Part shown: positions 24,815 through 37,001 of the stretch, piece after piece
How positions within the stretch are numbered: the stretch's first letter is position 1
Layout of the letters: the number at the start of each line of letters is the position of its first letter
NCBI RefSeq assembly: GCF_022539505.1
Contig: NC_061514.1
Location: forward strand, 331,063,090 to 331,127,089
Source: Lolium rigidum
Lineage: Eukaryota; Streptophyta; Magnoliopsida; Poales; Poaceae
DNA length: 64,000 bases
Direction of reading: 5' to 3'
Position numbers and translations under genes: made by a program
Notes under the pieces: generated by a model
What the model was told of the DNA's origin: nothing
What the model saw: the letters and a program-made list of their open reading frames with translations, nothing else
The model's database searches: none

Positions 24815-25392
24815 AACTCTCTATGGGGGATTCAGTTAGATTCTGGGAGGATACTTGGTTAGGTTAACACCTCTCTACCAAAACAATACCCGTCATTATA
24901 TAATATAGTACAGATGGAAAATATTATGGTTGCTAATGTGTTAGGACAAACTCCTCTCAATATTACTTTTCGGAGAACTTTAAATGATTACAAATGGAAT
25001 CAATGGCTACATCTATGTCAACGTCTTATGGGAGTTGAATTTTCAAATGATCCAGATAAGTTTATATGGAAAATAACTGAATCGGATGTTTTTACAGTAA
25101 AGTCAATGTATATAGATTTAATGCAGGGACATAATATTTTCTTACGCAAAATACCTATGGAAGCTAAAAATCCCTCTCAAATCCAAAATCTTCATGTGGT
25201 TTCTCAACAACAAAGTGTTACTCACCAAGGATAATCTAGTTAAGAGAAATTGGAAAGGTTGTCAAAAATGTTGTTTCTGTAATGAATCTGAAACTGTACA
25301 ACACTTATTTTTAACTTGTCCCTTTGCAAATATTATCTGGCGTATAATTTACTTAACATATAATCTGCCTCCTCCTGCTAATATTACTTGTC
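24815..25392 (+). pseudogene. Second LINE fragment (zf-RVT region)
   Basis: Reads SVRFWEDTWLG at about 24830, then TFRRTLNDYKWNQWLHLC and DKFIWKITESDVFTVKSMY, and after a frameshift FLNNKVLLTKDNLVKRNWKGC with CQKCCFCNESETVQHLFLTC, the Cys/His pattern of the zf-RVT domain that follows plant LINE reverse transcriptases. It is related to, but distinct from, the LINE ending at 24660. Truncated at both ends. Confidence 0.82.
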
Positions 25393-26975
25393 CCTGTAAT
25401 GCATCCTTATCGATCTCTCTAGTAACCATTTCATGAGCACCTCCTATTCCGTTTGAAATCTCCTGAATGACTTGCTTACAATCTGAAGAAGCGATGACTC
25501 TCCTTAAGCCTAGATCATCTGCCAGGGCTAGAGCCTACAGCTTCCCTTCAAGCCAGAGCTTCCAGAGTCGGTGGATCAACAATTTGGAAAAACACCATTG
25601 CTGATGGCCAATCTCATACCTATCCGTGCTCAACATCACAGTCGGTTGTGATGATTAAGCTTGCCCTTGTGTTGGGCCAAGCTAGACCAGGTTTAGACCA
25701 TGAAGACATGCGAGAGCTTCACCCATTTGAGCCATTTGACAGTATGGATCCCAAGGCCGAGCAGATCACATCACCATTTTGGTCTCTTAGGATAGCTCCC
25801 CATGCGCCATTCTGACGCTGGCTTGACGAAAGTGGCATCAACGTTACATTTGACCCAGCCCGATTTAGGTTTTTTCCATCTTTCTTTCTCTACTGCTTGT
25901 GCTGTCTGATTTTGGACTGGTACAGGGCTACACACACTTTTTTTCTGCCAGTGCTTTCCCCTTTCAATTACTTGTTGCCAGCCTGGCCCCTTCGTAATAC
26001 CCTGTATGGAAGCTAAGTTATTTTGTAAGAAGGTATCAAGCTTTCAAGATACGCATCATCTTTCCTGAAAATTATATCATTTCTATCATTCCATGCCCTC
26101 CACCAAATAGGCATCATCTTCTCACGCATATCATGGTTGAGTTTGAGTTGGTAAAGTAAAACTAAAATTCACTCCTTTCGTTCATATTGAAGGGGAGAAC
26201 AGAGGTAAATTCCAAGTTTTAGTTAAACCTTGTCACAAGGCATTTACCTTTGTACAGTTCATAGTAGCATTATACCAGATATTGCAAGTTGGCAGAAGGT
26301 TTCGAAGTTTAATATACAGTTTGCTTGAACTGCAATTGTGTTTGTAGCAAGCTTCCAGATGAATATCTTCACTTTTGGAGGAACCTTAGCACTCCAAAAT
26401 AACTTTACACAGGTTCCTATCACTATTCATGCTTGTACTTGAATTTGGCGGTGTGCTATTCCGAATTTCGAGTGTCGGATTCTATGCACTCCTCACCAAG
26501 GAAGCATCATTCCTTTCCAAAGTCCGCGCAATAAAATCACCGTCTTCACAATTAGCTAATTTGATCTTTAGTATCTCTTCAACACGATGGTGGTGATAAA
26601 AATCCTCCTAACCATATTTTCTTTCCATATATGGTCATCTTGGTCAATCAGATTTGCCACCCATCTTACAATAGAATTTGTTATGGTGCTGGCAATTTTC
26701 ATATGACCACGAGGAATAGAATTGTATCTCAAAATCATCACTTTTTTTCCGTTACTGATACGCCACATAATCCCCTTTTTAAGTAATAACTTCAGTCCAT
26801 GTATTATCCTTTGCCAACCCCTGAGACAGGTTTATTACAAACGCCGTATCAATGAGTTCACCGAAGGGATAATTCTTCGCTTTTAAAAGGCTTGCACAAA
26901 GACTCTCTAGGAAGACAATGAGACACCATGCCTATCTTGCTAGTAGTGCATTGGATGAGCTAAGATAAAATCACA
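25393..26975 (-). pseudogene. Third LINE fragment, antisense (RT C-terminus to RNase H-like domain)
   Basis: On the minus strand the order is NALLARQAWCLIVFLESLC near 26950, MWRISNGKKVMILRYNSIPR at 26768, a degenerate zf-RVT region, then an RNase H-like (RVT_3) tail with NVDATFVKPASEW near 25850 and ALALADDLGLRRVIASSDCK near 25500. Many stops and shifts. It abuts the plus-strand LINE fragment near 25392, so one element probably landed beside or inside the other. Confidence 0.75.
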
Positions 26976-27539
26976 AGACATGAAGGTAAGCATGGGGTTT
27001 CCATTTTATTGTTACCTAACATGTGTGTGGTTCACAAAGTATGTATGTTGTCTACAAATAAAACTACTTGTACATTACATATGAAACAAAAAAGATTGGA
27101 TACATTGGTTTCGACAAACCATTTATGCATGTGCATTGGACAATTATGAACATTTGCCCGATGAGAAGGTACCAAGAAGTTTACCTGAAAAAATAGTTGG
27201 TGTGGCAAAAATTGCAATGAATAAAAACCGAGGGACAAAGTATAGACTTGTGTCTTTGACAGATTATTAAGACGACATATATAATCAATTAACAATTAAA
27301 AATTAACAATTGCAATTATGCAATGTACATTTGCTTCTGATAAATCCACACATGGACACAGACACTTATTATGATTTATGAGCAGGCACGCTATATACAT
27401 AGCCACGTTCATTCCTCAGCTCTCTCTCGGCCCGATCGATCGACCACCTGCCACATGGCATCCATGCATGACATGCAAACTACTATGTAAGAATCATGCA
27501 CACGCACGCATACACACAAACATAAACGCATGCACGGGC
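26976..27539. other. Intergenic, no gene recognised
   Basis: AT-rich sequence downstream of the minus-strand CCCH gene. Nothing recognisable beyond probable 3' flanking sequence. Confidence 0.5.
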
Positions 27540-27611
27540 TCACGCAGTCACGTGCCCATGGACACACTCTTATTAACCCGTCCGGTAATTATTCCTTACC
27601 ATGGTTACCTG

Positions 27612-28511
27612 CTAGCTCACCAGGTCCATGATGAGATCAACGTGCGGGTACTGGTAGTCGTTCATCACAGAGTCCTCCTCCTCCGCACAACGGCCGCCCT
27701 TCACGTCCTCGCCGCCGCCCGCCGGTAAGGCCATCAGGGTCGGCACGGTGGCGGCAGCAGTGGCAGCAGCAGCAGCGGCGGAGGTGGCAGCGGAGGAAAA
27801 AACGGTGTCGGCGGCGACGGCAGAGTACAGGCTCAGCACCCGAAGCCTGTTCTGCTTCTGCGTGGACTGCAGGGTCAGATCATCGAACAGCTGGCCACGT
27901 GAAACAGCCGTCGGCGGCGGCGACGCCAGAGGAGGAGAAGGCGCGCGATGGAGTAGCCGAGGCGGCGACGGCGGCACGGAGATCATCGGCAGGGACAGGG
28001 CGCCAGCGGCGATGTGGTCGTTGCCCCTGAGCTCGGCGGGCAAGTGGGCGAAGAAGCAGATCGGCCGCGGGCAGCGCCGGCCAGCCTCGCACATGCGCGT
28101 GCGGAACCGGGAGGGGTGCAGCCAGAGCTCGAACACGCCGTGCGCGTACCGGCACTTGAGCCCGCGCCGGCAGCTCGGCGGCGGCTGCCCGCCTCCGGCG
28201 GCGAGCTGCGCCTGCGCTTGCGCGCGGTAGTCCGGGCAGGAGACGGCGACGTAGGCGAAACGGCGCGGGTCGCGGCGGCGTGCGCGCTCGCCCTTGTGCG
28301 CGTAGGGGCAGGCCGTCCAGTCATGGCTGCACGGCTGCGGGCACCGCCGCACCTTGTACACGTACACCCAGAACTCCTCCGACATGGACGCCCACAGCCG
28401 GTGCCCCTCGTGGGCCCATGCGCCCCACGTCGTCGGGTCCGCCAGGTACCCGCCGCCGCCCAAGGCGCTGTTCCCCTGTACCAGCAAGGCGTACATGTCG
28501 GCCACGTCCAT
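27612..28511 (-). CDS. RR-TZF protein (arginine-rich tandem CCCH zinc finger), 299 aa
   Basis: Single-exon plant tandem CCCH protein. The family binds RNA (AU-rich elements), shuttles between nucleus and cytoplasmic granules, and acts in hormone and stress responses. Domains: RR-type motif C57-x5-H63-x4-C68-x3-H72 followed by GERARRRDPR; finger 1 C92-x21-C114-x5-C120-x3-H124; finger 2 C141-x5-C147-x4-C152-x3-H156, joined by HGVFELWLHPSRFRTRMC, which is close to canonical. Finger 1 is unusual: plant members normally have 7 or 8 residues between the first two cysteines, and here an AQAQAQLAAGGG-type insert makes it 21. The C-terminal half is Pro/Ser- and Ala-rich and ends YPHVDLIMDLVS. The start is the Met shared with the paralogue (MDVAD). 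A TATA box lies 250 bases upstream. Ancestral N-terminal ankyrin repeats, present in some subfamilies, are absent. Confidence 0.93.
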   Translation of the reverse strand: MDVADMYALLVQGNSALGGGGYLADPTTWGAWAHEGHRLWASMSEEFWVYVYKVRRCPQPCSHDWTACPYAHKGERARRRDPRRFAYVAVSCPDYRAQAQAQLAAGGGQPPPSCRRGLKCRYAHGVFELWLHPSRFRTRMCEAGRRCPRPICFFAHLPAELRGNDHIAAGALSLPMISVPPSPPRLLHRAPSPPLASPPPTAVSRGQLFDDLTLQSTQKQNRLRVLSLYSAVAADTVFSSAATSAAAAAATAAATVPTLMALPAGGGEDVKGGRCAEEEDSVMNDYQYPHVDLIMDLVS

Positions 28512-28760
28512 CGTCGTCGATCTCTAGCTTATTCACACCAACACAACAAAGTCCAACCTAAATTAAATCATGGCTACTAGCTACACCCATGGAGATCGAT
28601 CGATGTGTGCTGGAGATACAACGTCTATCTGCTACATATTGTAATGGCCATTGCTGCAAAACTGTCGAGAAGAACAAGATGATCTCGTGATGGAAACCAT
28701 GGTTGCTGAATATGGAGATGTGTGTTAGTGCTGAGATGTGTGTTGGGTGCTGCTGCGAGG

Positions 28761-28768
28761 TATATATA
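28761..28768 (-). promoter_or_regulatory. TATA box of the left RR-TZF gene
   Basis: TATATATA on the minus strand, about 250 bases before the ATG. The paralogue has TATTTATA at the equivalent place. Conserved upstream blocks at 28844-28859 and 28929-28947 may be regulatory sites. Confidence 0.75.
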
Positions 28769-29860
28769 GGGGTATAGTGCTTGGCATGGAGTGACTGTGC
28801 TGTAATTTTGTCTCGTACCTATTTCTATATTGCTGCAAACGTGGTGTAGACGTTTGGGTGTTTGGATAGATAGAGCCTATGATAAGACTCCCCTAACTAA
28901 CACCTAGATTATGGACACTTCCTCTACTGAAAAGGAGACTTTGTGTGAGGAAGTAGGATATCTATGTAGTTTTGTGGTGGCCAGGTAAGGGCATTTTGTC
29001 CGGTGCCAATGTGATAAGATGAGTTGTGCAAGCGGTGTGCCGTGTAGCCCTCCTTGTGGTTGTTGAGCAAGGGTGTGTTTGATTAGATGCGTTTGTTCGG
29101 TCTAAACCCATCGACCAAACCCGTGTGATGCAAGCAACGCCTTTTACCTATGCCCAAGAGAAATACTAACGAGTAACGACATAGGAGGGATCAAGGCTCG
29201 AATTCTATTGTGGATTCAAACGGAACCATGAAGATTTGTCTTTCCTTTTTGAGTGCGGCGACGCGGGGAGGGGGGGTGCTCACTTCTTCGTGTTACGACG
29301 CGACAACAATGTCCAACCGCTACCGCCATCAAATTATGTTGTCGTTTACACAACACATTACAGAATCCCCCACGTACCCACCCCCATCGCTTGCCATGCT
29401 ATATCATATTTTGTTCTATTTTTATGCTTGGCATCAATGTTAAATTCATCAACGACAAACTAGGTTGTCGTTTACGGTAAAACATCACCATCCCGTCACA
29501 TACCCGCCCTCGCACGCCATGCTATAGGAAAGATGTGTAATATTGTCCTATTAAGTCAGTCAACGAGTGAAACATAATACATTTGAATCAAGGGTATTTC
29601 TGTTCTGTTGTATAATGGTATCGAGGGGTAAAATTCAATTGTGGATTCAAACAGAACAAAATTCATGATATCGTATTTCATTCCTCTTTTGCGGCGCCGA
29701 GGGGTCAAATTCAATGGTGGATTGAAACGGAACAAATGTTCAAATTCAATGTCTAATCCATCATAGAAATATGTTGTCATTTACATTAAAGCATCACCAC
29801 CTCCCCCACATTCCCACCCCTAGCTCGGCCTACAAGTGAAACATAGAACATTTGAATCCA

Positions 29861-30045
29861 CAATAGCGACATGCCACACTCTGCTCGTCAGAAGTTAACA
29901 TTTATTTGAATTTAGATCACAACATAACCTAGACAATAATTAGTGTACAGATGTGGCTTAAATTTGCCTATAATTATCGGGAAGCCATGATGAGCAGTGC
30001 ACCCAAATTAGTTTTGATCTAGCCCTGCATGTTCCTGGTTATTGA
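29861..30045. other. Intergenic
   Basis: Short stretch after the duplicated promoter, with no recognisable feature. Confidence 0.4.
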
Positions 30046-30189
30046 ACTGCATAAATCTTTCCAGATTACAGCGGGAATCGAAACTGTTCTTTGCGATGAC
30101 GAGGTAACTTTTGATGTACTGCATAACTCTTTCCAGATTACAGCGGGAATCGAAACTGTTCTTTGCGATGACAAGGTAACTTTTGATGT
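30046..30189. repeat. 72-bp tandem duplication, two units
   Basis: Units 30046-30117 and 30118-30189 begin ACTGCATAAxTCTTTCCAG and end TAACTTTTGATGT, with only a few differences. The period is a multiple of three, and a minus-strand frame crosses both units (SYLVIAKNSFDSRCNLER twice). Confidence 0.93.
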
Positions 30190-30952
30190 AACATCTGCAT
30201 TCCAAGCACTTCCCAAACGTTAGAAGGTAAGTTGGTGCACAATCAATCATCAGCAAGCAAGCAAGCATCCCCCTATCCCCCAAGTAACCTGCTTCTCGAA
30301 CGACCTAGAGCTACCCTTCCGTTTCTTCAAGCTCACATCGAATCTGCGTTACAACACTGCATCTATCCGCTCGAGTCACTGGGGATGGATCAAGCTAGCC
30401 GTGCGGTGGATGCGTAGAGCTGGAGACGCCATGACATACGCAGGCAAGCATGCGTGCAGACAGATGGCGCCCTCGTCCGTCGATCGGCGTCGGTGGCCTC
30501 CACGCCAAGCTTGGCCGCATCGGCTAGCTTCGGTTCCTTGTCGTCGCGCGCGGATGCGCGTCATGCGGCCGTGGCGTGGCTCGCCTACCTTTCGGTTCGG
30601 CGACTCGACGACAAAGCTCACCAGCTCCGTTCGCGTCCTGCCGCCGCGCGCCCGCCCGCCCGCGGTGGACGCATGCACGCTGTGCGGTGCGGTGCGGGCG
30701 ATCTCTGGTAGCTCCAGGCGTCGCATGCGCGCGTCGGCTGCACACGCACTCCCTCCGGCGAGGCGTGTGGCGCCGTGAGCGGCAGTTCCCATGCCAACTG
30801 ACTCTACTTTCCAGCTATGGCTGTGTGTGAATAAAGCCGTTTTTCTAGCGGCGCTGTGGCCTACCCGCCAAGTTTCGACCGTCTGTTTCTGCAACTGATT
30901 TATGCTACAACATATATGGACCGCATGATTAAATTTAAATATTTGTGACTTA
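30190..30952. other. GC-rich intergenic patch
   Basis: 30400-30780 is CpG-rich and open in several frames on both strands, which is a base-composition effect. No domain or splice structure is recognised. It could be a decayed gene start. Confidence 0.4.
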
Positions 30953-33024
30953 GAGCATCTTCAGTCGAGTCCCTCAAACCGTCCCAAACGGCGCCGGATC
31001 GAGCGTTTAGGGGACGTGTTTTATTCGTGCCGCGTTTGGGGGACGTCGCTCCCCAGTCGCGTCTCCCAAACGCCGCCCCCAAACATGAAAACACAACCAT
31101 TTATTAAATATAGCATACAAAGAAATATGTTTGCGGAGATTGTTTTCAAATTAAAATACAACAAACAATAAAACAACTAAACAAATATAATAAATAGGGC
31201 TAGATCAAGGTGACGCGGCATCTGCTGATAATCCTTTGATCCTCCATAAATACTCAACGAGATCAACTTGAAGTTGCTCGTGAACATTGCTGTCACGGAT
31301 CTCTGCGTGCATGGCGAGGAAATCAGCAAAATCTGCAGGCAACTCATGATCAACCTCGGCAAGAGAGCCCTGACACTCATATGGACCAACATGTGTCCTG
31401 GCATGATTCTTGCGGCCATTCTCGATGTCATGTTGTGCATGATCACACAAGCCTACATCACCTCCCACATTTGGTCGTGAGACCAGCTTAGAGCAGGGTA
31501 CCGGACAATTGCAAATTAAGCTTGAACCATACCAAATGTCTGCTCGACATCCTTCCTGCAAGCCTCATGTCGCGCAGCAAAGTGGGAATTTTTCTGACCT
31601 GATGGATTCGAGATTGTTTTGACAAAAGTGGCTCATGTTGGATATATACCATCGGCTAGATAATAGCCTTTGGTATATTGGTGGCCATTGATCTCATAGT
31701 TGCATGGTGGAGCATGCCTTTCCACTAGTCTGCTGAACACCGGAGACTGCTGCAACACGTTGATATCATTGTGTGATCCCGCCATGCCAAAGAAAGAATG
31801 CCAAATCCACATGTCATAATCTGCCACAGCTTCAAGCACCACACTGCAATATCTATGACGCCCTTTGTATATACCTTGCCAAGCAAACGGGCAGTTCTTC
31901 AATGACCAGTGCATGCAATTGATGCTTCCAAGCGTTCCAGGGAATCCTCTGGCAGCATTTTGTGCCATGATCCTTGCAGTCTCTTCCTAAGTTGGCCCTC
32001 TCAAGTAGTATTTGCCAAATTTTCTCACCACAGCTCGGTAAAATTTGTACATGCACTCAATGGCAGTAGACTCACTCATGCGAAGGTAGTCGTCCTATGT
32101 ATCGGCAGATGCTCCGTATGCAAGCATCCTCATGGCGGCGGTGCACTTCTGAATCGACGAGAACCCGACAACGCCTACAACGTCGTGCTTGAGCTTGAAG
32201 TAAGGGTCGAACTCTCGAACGCCATGGAGAATATTCATGAAGATATCCTTGCTCATCCTATACCGGTGCCGAAAATTGTCCGCATGTGTTGCCTCATCTG
32301 CGAAGTAGTCGTTGTGCAGCATGGTATGCCCCTCCATCATCTGCCGGGGCTTCGACTTCTTTCTCCCTGGCCTTGAACCTCCGCGGCGCGGCCTCTTCCT
32401 CTTCTCTGCCTCGGCATCAAGCACGTCCTGGAGGGACACGATGATCAGCAAATGCTCCCGGAGGTCATCGTCGAAGTCTTGCTCGTCCTCTAGCAGTAGG
32501 GCAACCATCTCGTCGTCGATATCCATGTCTGAAGCAAAATCAATGGTTAAAATTACGTCGCGGCAGACGAGGCAACGAACAGCGGCCAATCGTGCGTACC
32601 TGGCAAGTCGTCGAGCACCTTGTGTGCGCGGAGGTGGGGTGGATTTGACGCCTCATTCTGGGACGCGCTAGCGGAGCGGTGGCGGCGAAACGACCGGCGA
32701 GAGTGCCAGCCGCGACGACGGTGTCGACTCTCAGAAGAGATCAGTCGTCGAAACGGCCGGCAAATCCAGCGGCGACGGAGGGGTGAAAGGCGCGGGAGGG
32801 AAGGAGCGACGAGAAAAAAGGCGCGAACCAACGGTTTATGGAAATAGTCGCCGACATGTGGGAGCGTTGTGTCCGGCGTGCCCGGAGCGCCTCCTGTGGA
32901 GCGGGGACAGGCTCGGGGCGCCGGACAAAAAGCGGCTTTTAGAGACGCGGCTGGGAATGTTTTTTTATCCGGCGCGCCCTAAATCCCTTTAGGGGATGGT
33001 TTGGGGACGCGACTGGAGATGCTC
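30953..33024 (-). mobile_element. PIF/Harbinger DNA transposon, full length, decayed
   Basis: Terminal inverted repeats GAGCATCTTCAGTCG (left) and GAGCATCTCCAGTCGCGTCC (right, complement), flanked by the 3-bp duplication TTA (30950-30952 and 33025-33027), the target preference of this superfamily. At 2072 bp it encloses a minus-strand transposase with several stops. The right end is GC-rich 5' UTR. Confidence 0.93.
31177..32589 (-). pseudogene. HARBI1-like DDE transposase, broken
   Basis: Translation on the minus strand: N-terminal acidic and basic region (LLEDEQDFDDDLREHL, KRKRPRRGGSRPGRKKSK), then FRHRYRMSKDIFMNILHGV, the DDE_4 superfamily core [20 protein letters not shown] (about 31930-31870), [24 protein letters not shown], and RHEACRKDVEQTFGMVQA. 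The usual first catalytic Asp in GSIDCMHW is Asn here (codon 31918-31920). In-frame stops occur after ASADT, before ATFVKT and after VQA. It cannot make an active enzyme. No separate Myb-like ORF is seen. Confidence 0.9.
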
Positions 33025-33027
33025 TTA

Positions 33028-33248
33028 GTGCGTAATTTAATGGTGCACATTATAATGCACGAATCATGATGTTCTTGCAGTGGTGGTTGCTTGATCGGTC
33101 AGCCACAACGCTCCTAAAATTGCATTTCCGGTGTGTGCACGTATATCTCCCGCAGAGGAGGTTGATTGCCCTGAGTGGCACGAACTCAATAAAGTCGGTG
33201 CTCAAGAGATCATTACATGTGGAAAATTACCATGTTCATGATGTTATA
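33028..33248. other. Intergenic
   Basis: No feature recognised between the Harbinger element and the adjacent MITE. Confidence 0.4.
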
Positions 33249-33250
33249 TA

Positions 33251-33354
33251 CTCTCTCTGATTCATTATACTTGTCGCCGGTTCGTTCGTATCTAGATACA
33301 TTATATTGCATTTGTTCACTCGTTTCAGCGAGAACTAATATGGGTTGGAGGGAG
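33251..33354. mobile_element. Stowaway-type MITE
   Basis: 104-bp element starting CTCTCTCTGATTCATTATAC and ending GGTTGGAGGGAG, with TA on both sides (33249-33250 and 33355-33356), the Tc1/mariner-type target site. Confidence 0.8.
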
Positions 33355-33356
33355 TA

Positions 33357-34179
33357 GTATAGTTGTAATGAGGAATGCTAATTAAACCGGTTTTTCTTAC
33401 TGAAGGTGCAATAGGTACCTAAATATGTCTTAACTTTGTCTAAATTTAGGTATATCTATACACTAAATCATGTTTAGATACATTCAAATTTAGACCAAGT
33501 TGAGACATCTTTTGTGGAGAGTATACATGATGTCAAGAAAAGAAAAAAGGTTGCTATATATACAAACACTGATCTTTACTTTGATGTCTCATTCAGCGCA
33601 TGAAGCCATCTAGGTCGGGGGGGCACCAGGTGTTTTTCTAGCAACTGCATTTTCATATAGAAAAGGGAAAAACCACACAGAGAGGACATATTTTTGAATG
33701 AAACATGCAAACCATCACAAAGCTAGATCATGAATGCACATTACTAAACCAGCTGGGATAGCCGGCGCATAGACTGTGAAAGCTCGCTTGCGCTGCATAA
33801 TCTCCTCTTTGGCAATTATTGCCACCTCGATGAACGTTTAGAAGTAAATGACTTAGGTTTATATAGATATTTAGACCTATTTCAGTGTGTACATATTCAT
33901 TCTAGATAAAATTATGTCTAGATACGCCCGTACTTGCTCTTATCCATCTTCCTTAAACCCCAAGCGAAATACTATCTATCTTCTACTTATGAAGGTTTGA
34001 ACTTGTGGTGAGTTTCACATTGCTCCTAATCTTTCACGTGGCACCTGCAACTGCAACTAAATAATTGGAAGCTGACGTAAATATTCAACCAATTGGAACA
34101 AGAGCAATAGAGATCGATCAACTCGCCTTAGAGCTAACCCTAGCTTAAATCGCAAGATCCATTATAACCAATATACAAC
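33357..34179. other. Intergenic
   Basis: AT-rich sequence. A short self-complementary-looking stretch around 33420-33510 (repeated TAAATATGTCTxAAC-like words) may be a degraded MITE. No gene seen. Confidence 0.4.
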
Positions 34180-37001
34180 CAATTTTTACTATTAAATGGG
34201 AGTTGGTATTTTGACACTCAACGCACTTTGGTGGTCGTTATTGGAAGCATCCTGTCCGTCCAATCAATCTCACGATCTCCGCTTCGTCCGATCAAATCAC
34301 ACCCCAAATATCTCCACGCACAAATTAATTATGGTATAAAAATCAGTCACGATATTTCACATCCAATCAAGTCAGACGGTCAACACTGAATAATTATGGT
34401 AACATCAATTACTCTCTAGGCTATGGCATGAGAAGATATTTCCTATTCCAGACTTGATTCTCCTCAATCACGAATTGCAAGATATGCTCCAGCCTCCAGG
34501 AAGACACTTTCCTATTCCCACGTAATTGCAAGGTACCTTCCTTCATTGCACGATACTCGTCCTTCCTATGATCTTCTGCTAATTATGTTTCCCTGCCACC
34601 GATGAAATTTAGCGACTGAGATTACAATACCCACCGAGAAGAAAAGGGTAAGCCATCGTGACTTTCTCGGTTCCTCCCATGGATCCCTAGATCAGGTCCG
34701 AGCGCAGCCACACATTTCATCTCACCCCCAGCGCATGGAATCCGAGCTAGAGCCCCATAAAGACCGCCGTCGGGAATCCACCGCGCTCAATCGGGGAAGT
34801 TCATCATGCTCTTGCTGCTCGCTGACCCAGACCTACCCGAGTGCACTGCCCATCCTCTGGATCTTCGCGCTGGTCCGGCGGCACTCCGCGTCTCTGGGCG
34901 CTGGTTCGCTGCGATGGTAGCGGTGCCACCAACGACGAGCACCTCGACCAGCTGCTCATCACGGGGATAAATTCGTTGCACCGCCTCCTAGAGAAGCCGC
35001 TGGCCCGGCGGCGGCGGGGTGCCGAGGTCTACCCACATCCTCTACCTTTGACTGGTGCGGCAGCTCGAGCACCTTGCCGATCGCTCATCGATCTCACTTT
35101 TAGGTCGCAGGTAATTCTTGTCAACGGTTGGATCCTCTTTTACGTCCAATTTACGAGCGCTCATCGATCTCACTTTTATCTCCTCTCCCATCGTCATGTG
35201 CAGCTCCATACCAGCCATCTCGAGATCTCCTCCACCACTTGTGATGAGGTAAGCTTGATTTATGTTTGCTTCTGTTCAAGATTTTCCTAAATAATCATGA
35301 TTTTGACTGCTTACAAGACTGCGTAGGCCCTGCTAAATATTGAAGAGATGTATGTCCCAGCCATCGGCAATCCTTCTGCCTACAAGGTATTTGAAAAAAT
35401 GCCTATGCCAAGTTGATCATGCTAAAACACTCCGCCATTATGGCAGAAATTCATGATGCAATCATTGATATTATAGTGCAGTCTTTGTATCCATATGTAC
35501 TTTTTGTGAGTTATCCCCTTTCCATTACTGTTCCCAAATTTAATTTTTCAGTGCCATTGTTTTATTTAAGTATGTCTGTTTATGTTCGACTGAATTCTTC
35601 TATTGGTAGTCGAACAGTTGCATTTGCATATCACAGGGACAACAATGGCTTGGAGTTAGGCGATGATCGTGCTACACTCAGAGTCATGTGGGGTGTGGGT
35701 GGCGGCGTGAGTGTGCAGCGGTGCCATAAGCATTCACGGCATCATTTGAAATATAGTCTTCAATGTAGATCAATCCCATGGCACTGTCTCCTTCTCATGC
35801 ATGCTTCTAGAGGCTAGCAATTGTGCGCCGAGCCCCCTCTCCTTAGAATGGCGCTTCAATGAGAAATACGGCGGCGGTCGCAGCGGCGACGCCATCATTG
35901 ATGAATGAACTTCTCTTTTAATTGGCGATGCAACACACAAGGATCCTCCCTCTGACCATTATACAAATGATGATCAATGTCTTTACCAACATGAGTATGG
36001 GCAAGGTAGCCGTCTCCTTCAAAAGCACACCATCGAAAACACATGCACCATCAATGGCTTGTTCCTGCACGTGCTGAATTCCTGACTAAGCAAATGTATA
36101 TATGATACTAACTTTAAGTAGCTGAATTAGGTTGACATGAAGGGACTGATAATGGATCAGCAAGCCAGCTTGGTAGCGGTCGGACAAGATGTCTTGATAT
36201 TTGGTGAGGTAAAATTGTGTACTTGTACTACTTTTGATATGTCTGCCGATGAACTTATCTCATCAGCATTTACTTCATAATCATGCTCATTTTTTTTCAC
36301 CTAGATGAGCTCAGCTTGCACACTCCTCGCCTATATCCCAATTCAGAGCCAGGGCATAAAGAAACTTCTGGTCCTCTTGCTTGTAGTTGATTTCAGCCTT
36401 TTTAAGTTGTCCGGATAAATGGAATAAAGAGTTGACTATTTTGTTCTGAATTGTTCTGCTATTGTAGACTTCTTCCTTCTAGAATTAGATTCTCTCGCTG
36501 AAGTGTACTTAGTTGAATTGGTGAACACATAACAACTGATTGCATCTGGTTGTACATATAAGCTCATTTTCTAGAAATATTATTTGCAAAATTATATTGG
36601 AAATTACTACACAGGGCTTAGATAATGATATCGGGAATATTATTTGACTGCTTGGATTCCGTAAGTGATATCATTTAGACAGAAAGACAGGCATACCGTT
36701 TCATAATGATACCATGTAGTGAATTTGTCCTCTTTACTGATTGGCTCCATCTTACAGGCTGCACGCAAATGCTATCATTTCATATTTTTAAGGGACTACA
36801 TAGCATGGTTTATATTACTAATCTCAGCAGAAATTTGTTTGAATTTATGATCACTATTCCCACCGTTAATTTGGTCTCATAGTATACATGTGCGATTGAT
36901 TAGAAATGGCAGTACTTTAAGAATTGTGATTGCTCATATGGTTTGCTGCTAGCTAGCTACCTATACCAAAGAGATATAAATCTATGCAATGTAATTAAAT
37001 T

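Larger units (their letters stand above)
27540..29860. repeat. Left arm of an inverted duplication (RR-TZF gene plus promoter)
   Basis: Matches 60050-62100 in reverse orientation across the coding region, the first bases after the stop codon, and about 1.3 kb upstream. Identical blocks in the promoters include GTTTTGTGGTGGCCAGGTAA (28969-28988 against 60722-60741) and a 19-bp block at 28929-28947 against 60781-60799. Arm limits are approximate because homology fades. Confidence 0.85.

Noticed and set aside
27748..28580. Open frames opposite the left RR-TZF gene
   Set aside because: They are antisense shadows of a high-GC coding sequence; all conserved motifs lie on the minus strand.
30376..30894. 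Overlapping long frames in a GC-rich patch
   Set aside because: Several frames on both strands are open at once, without splice sites, promoter or known motif.
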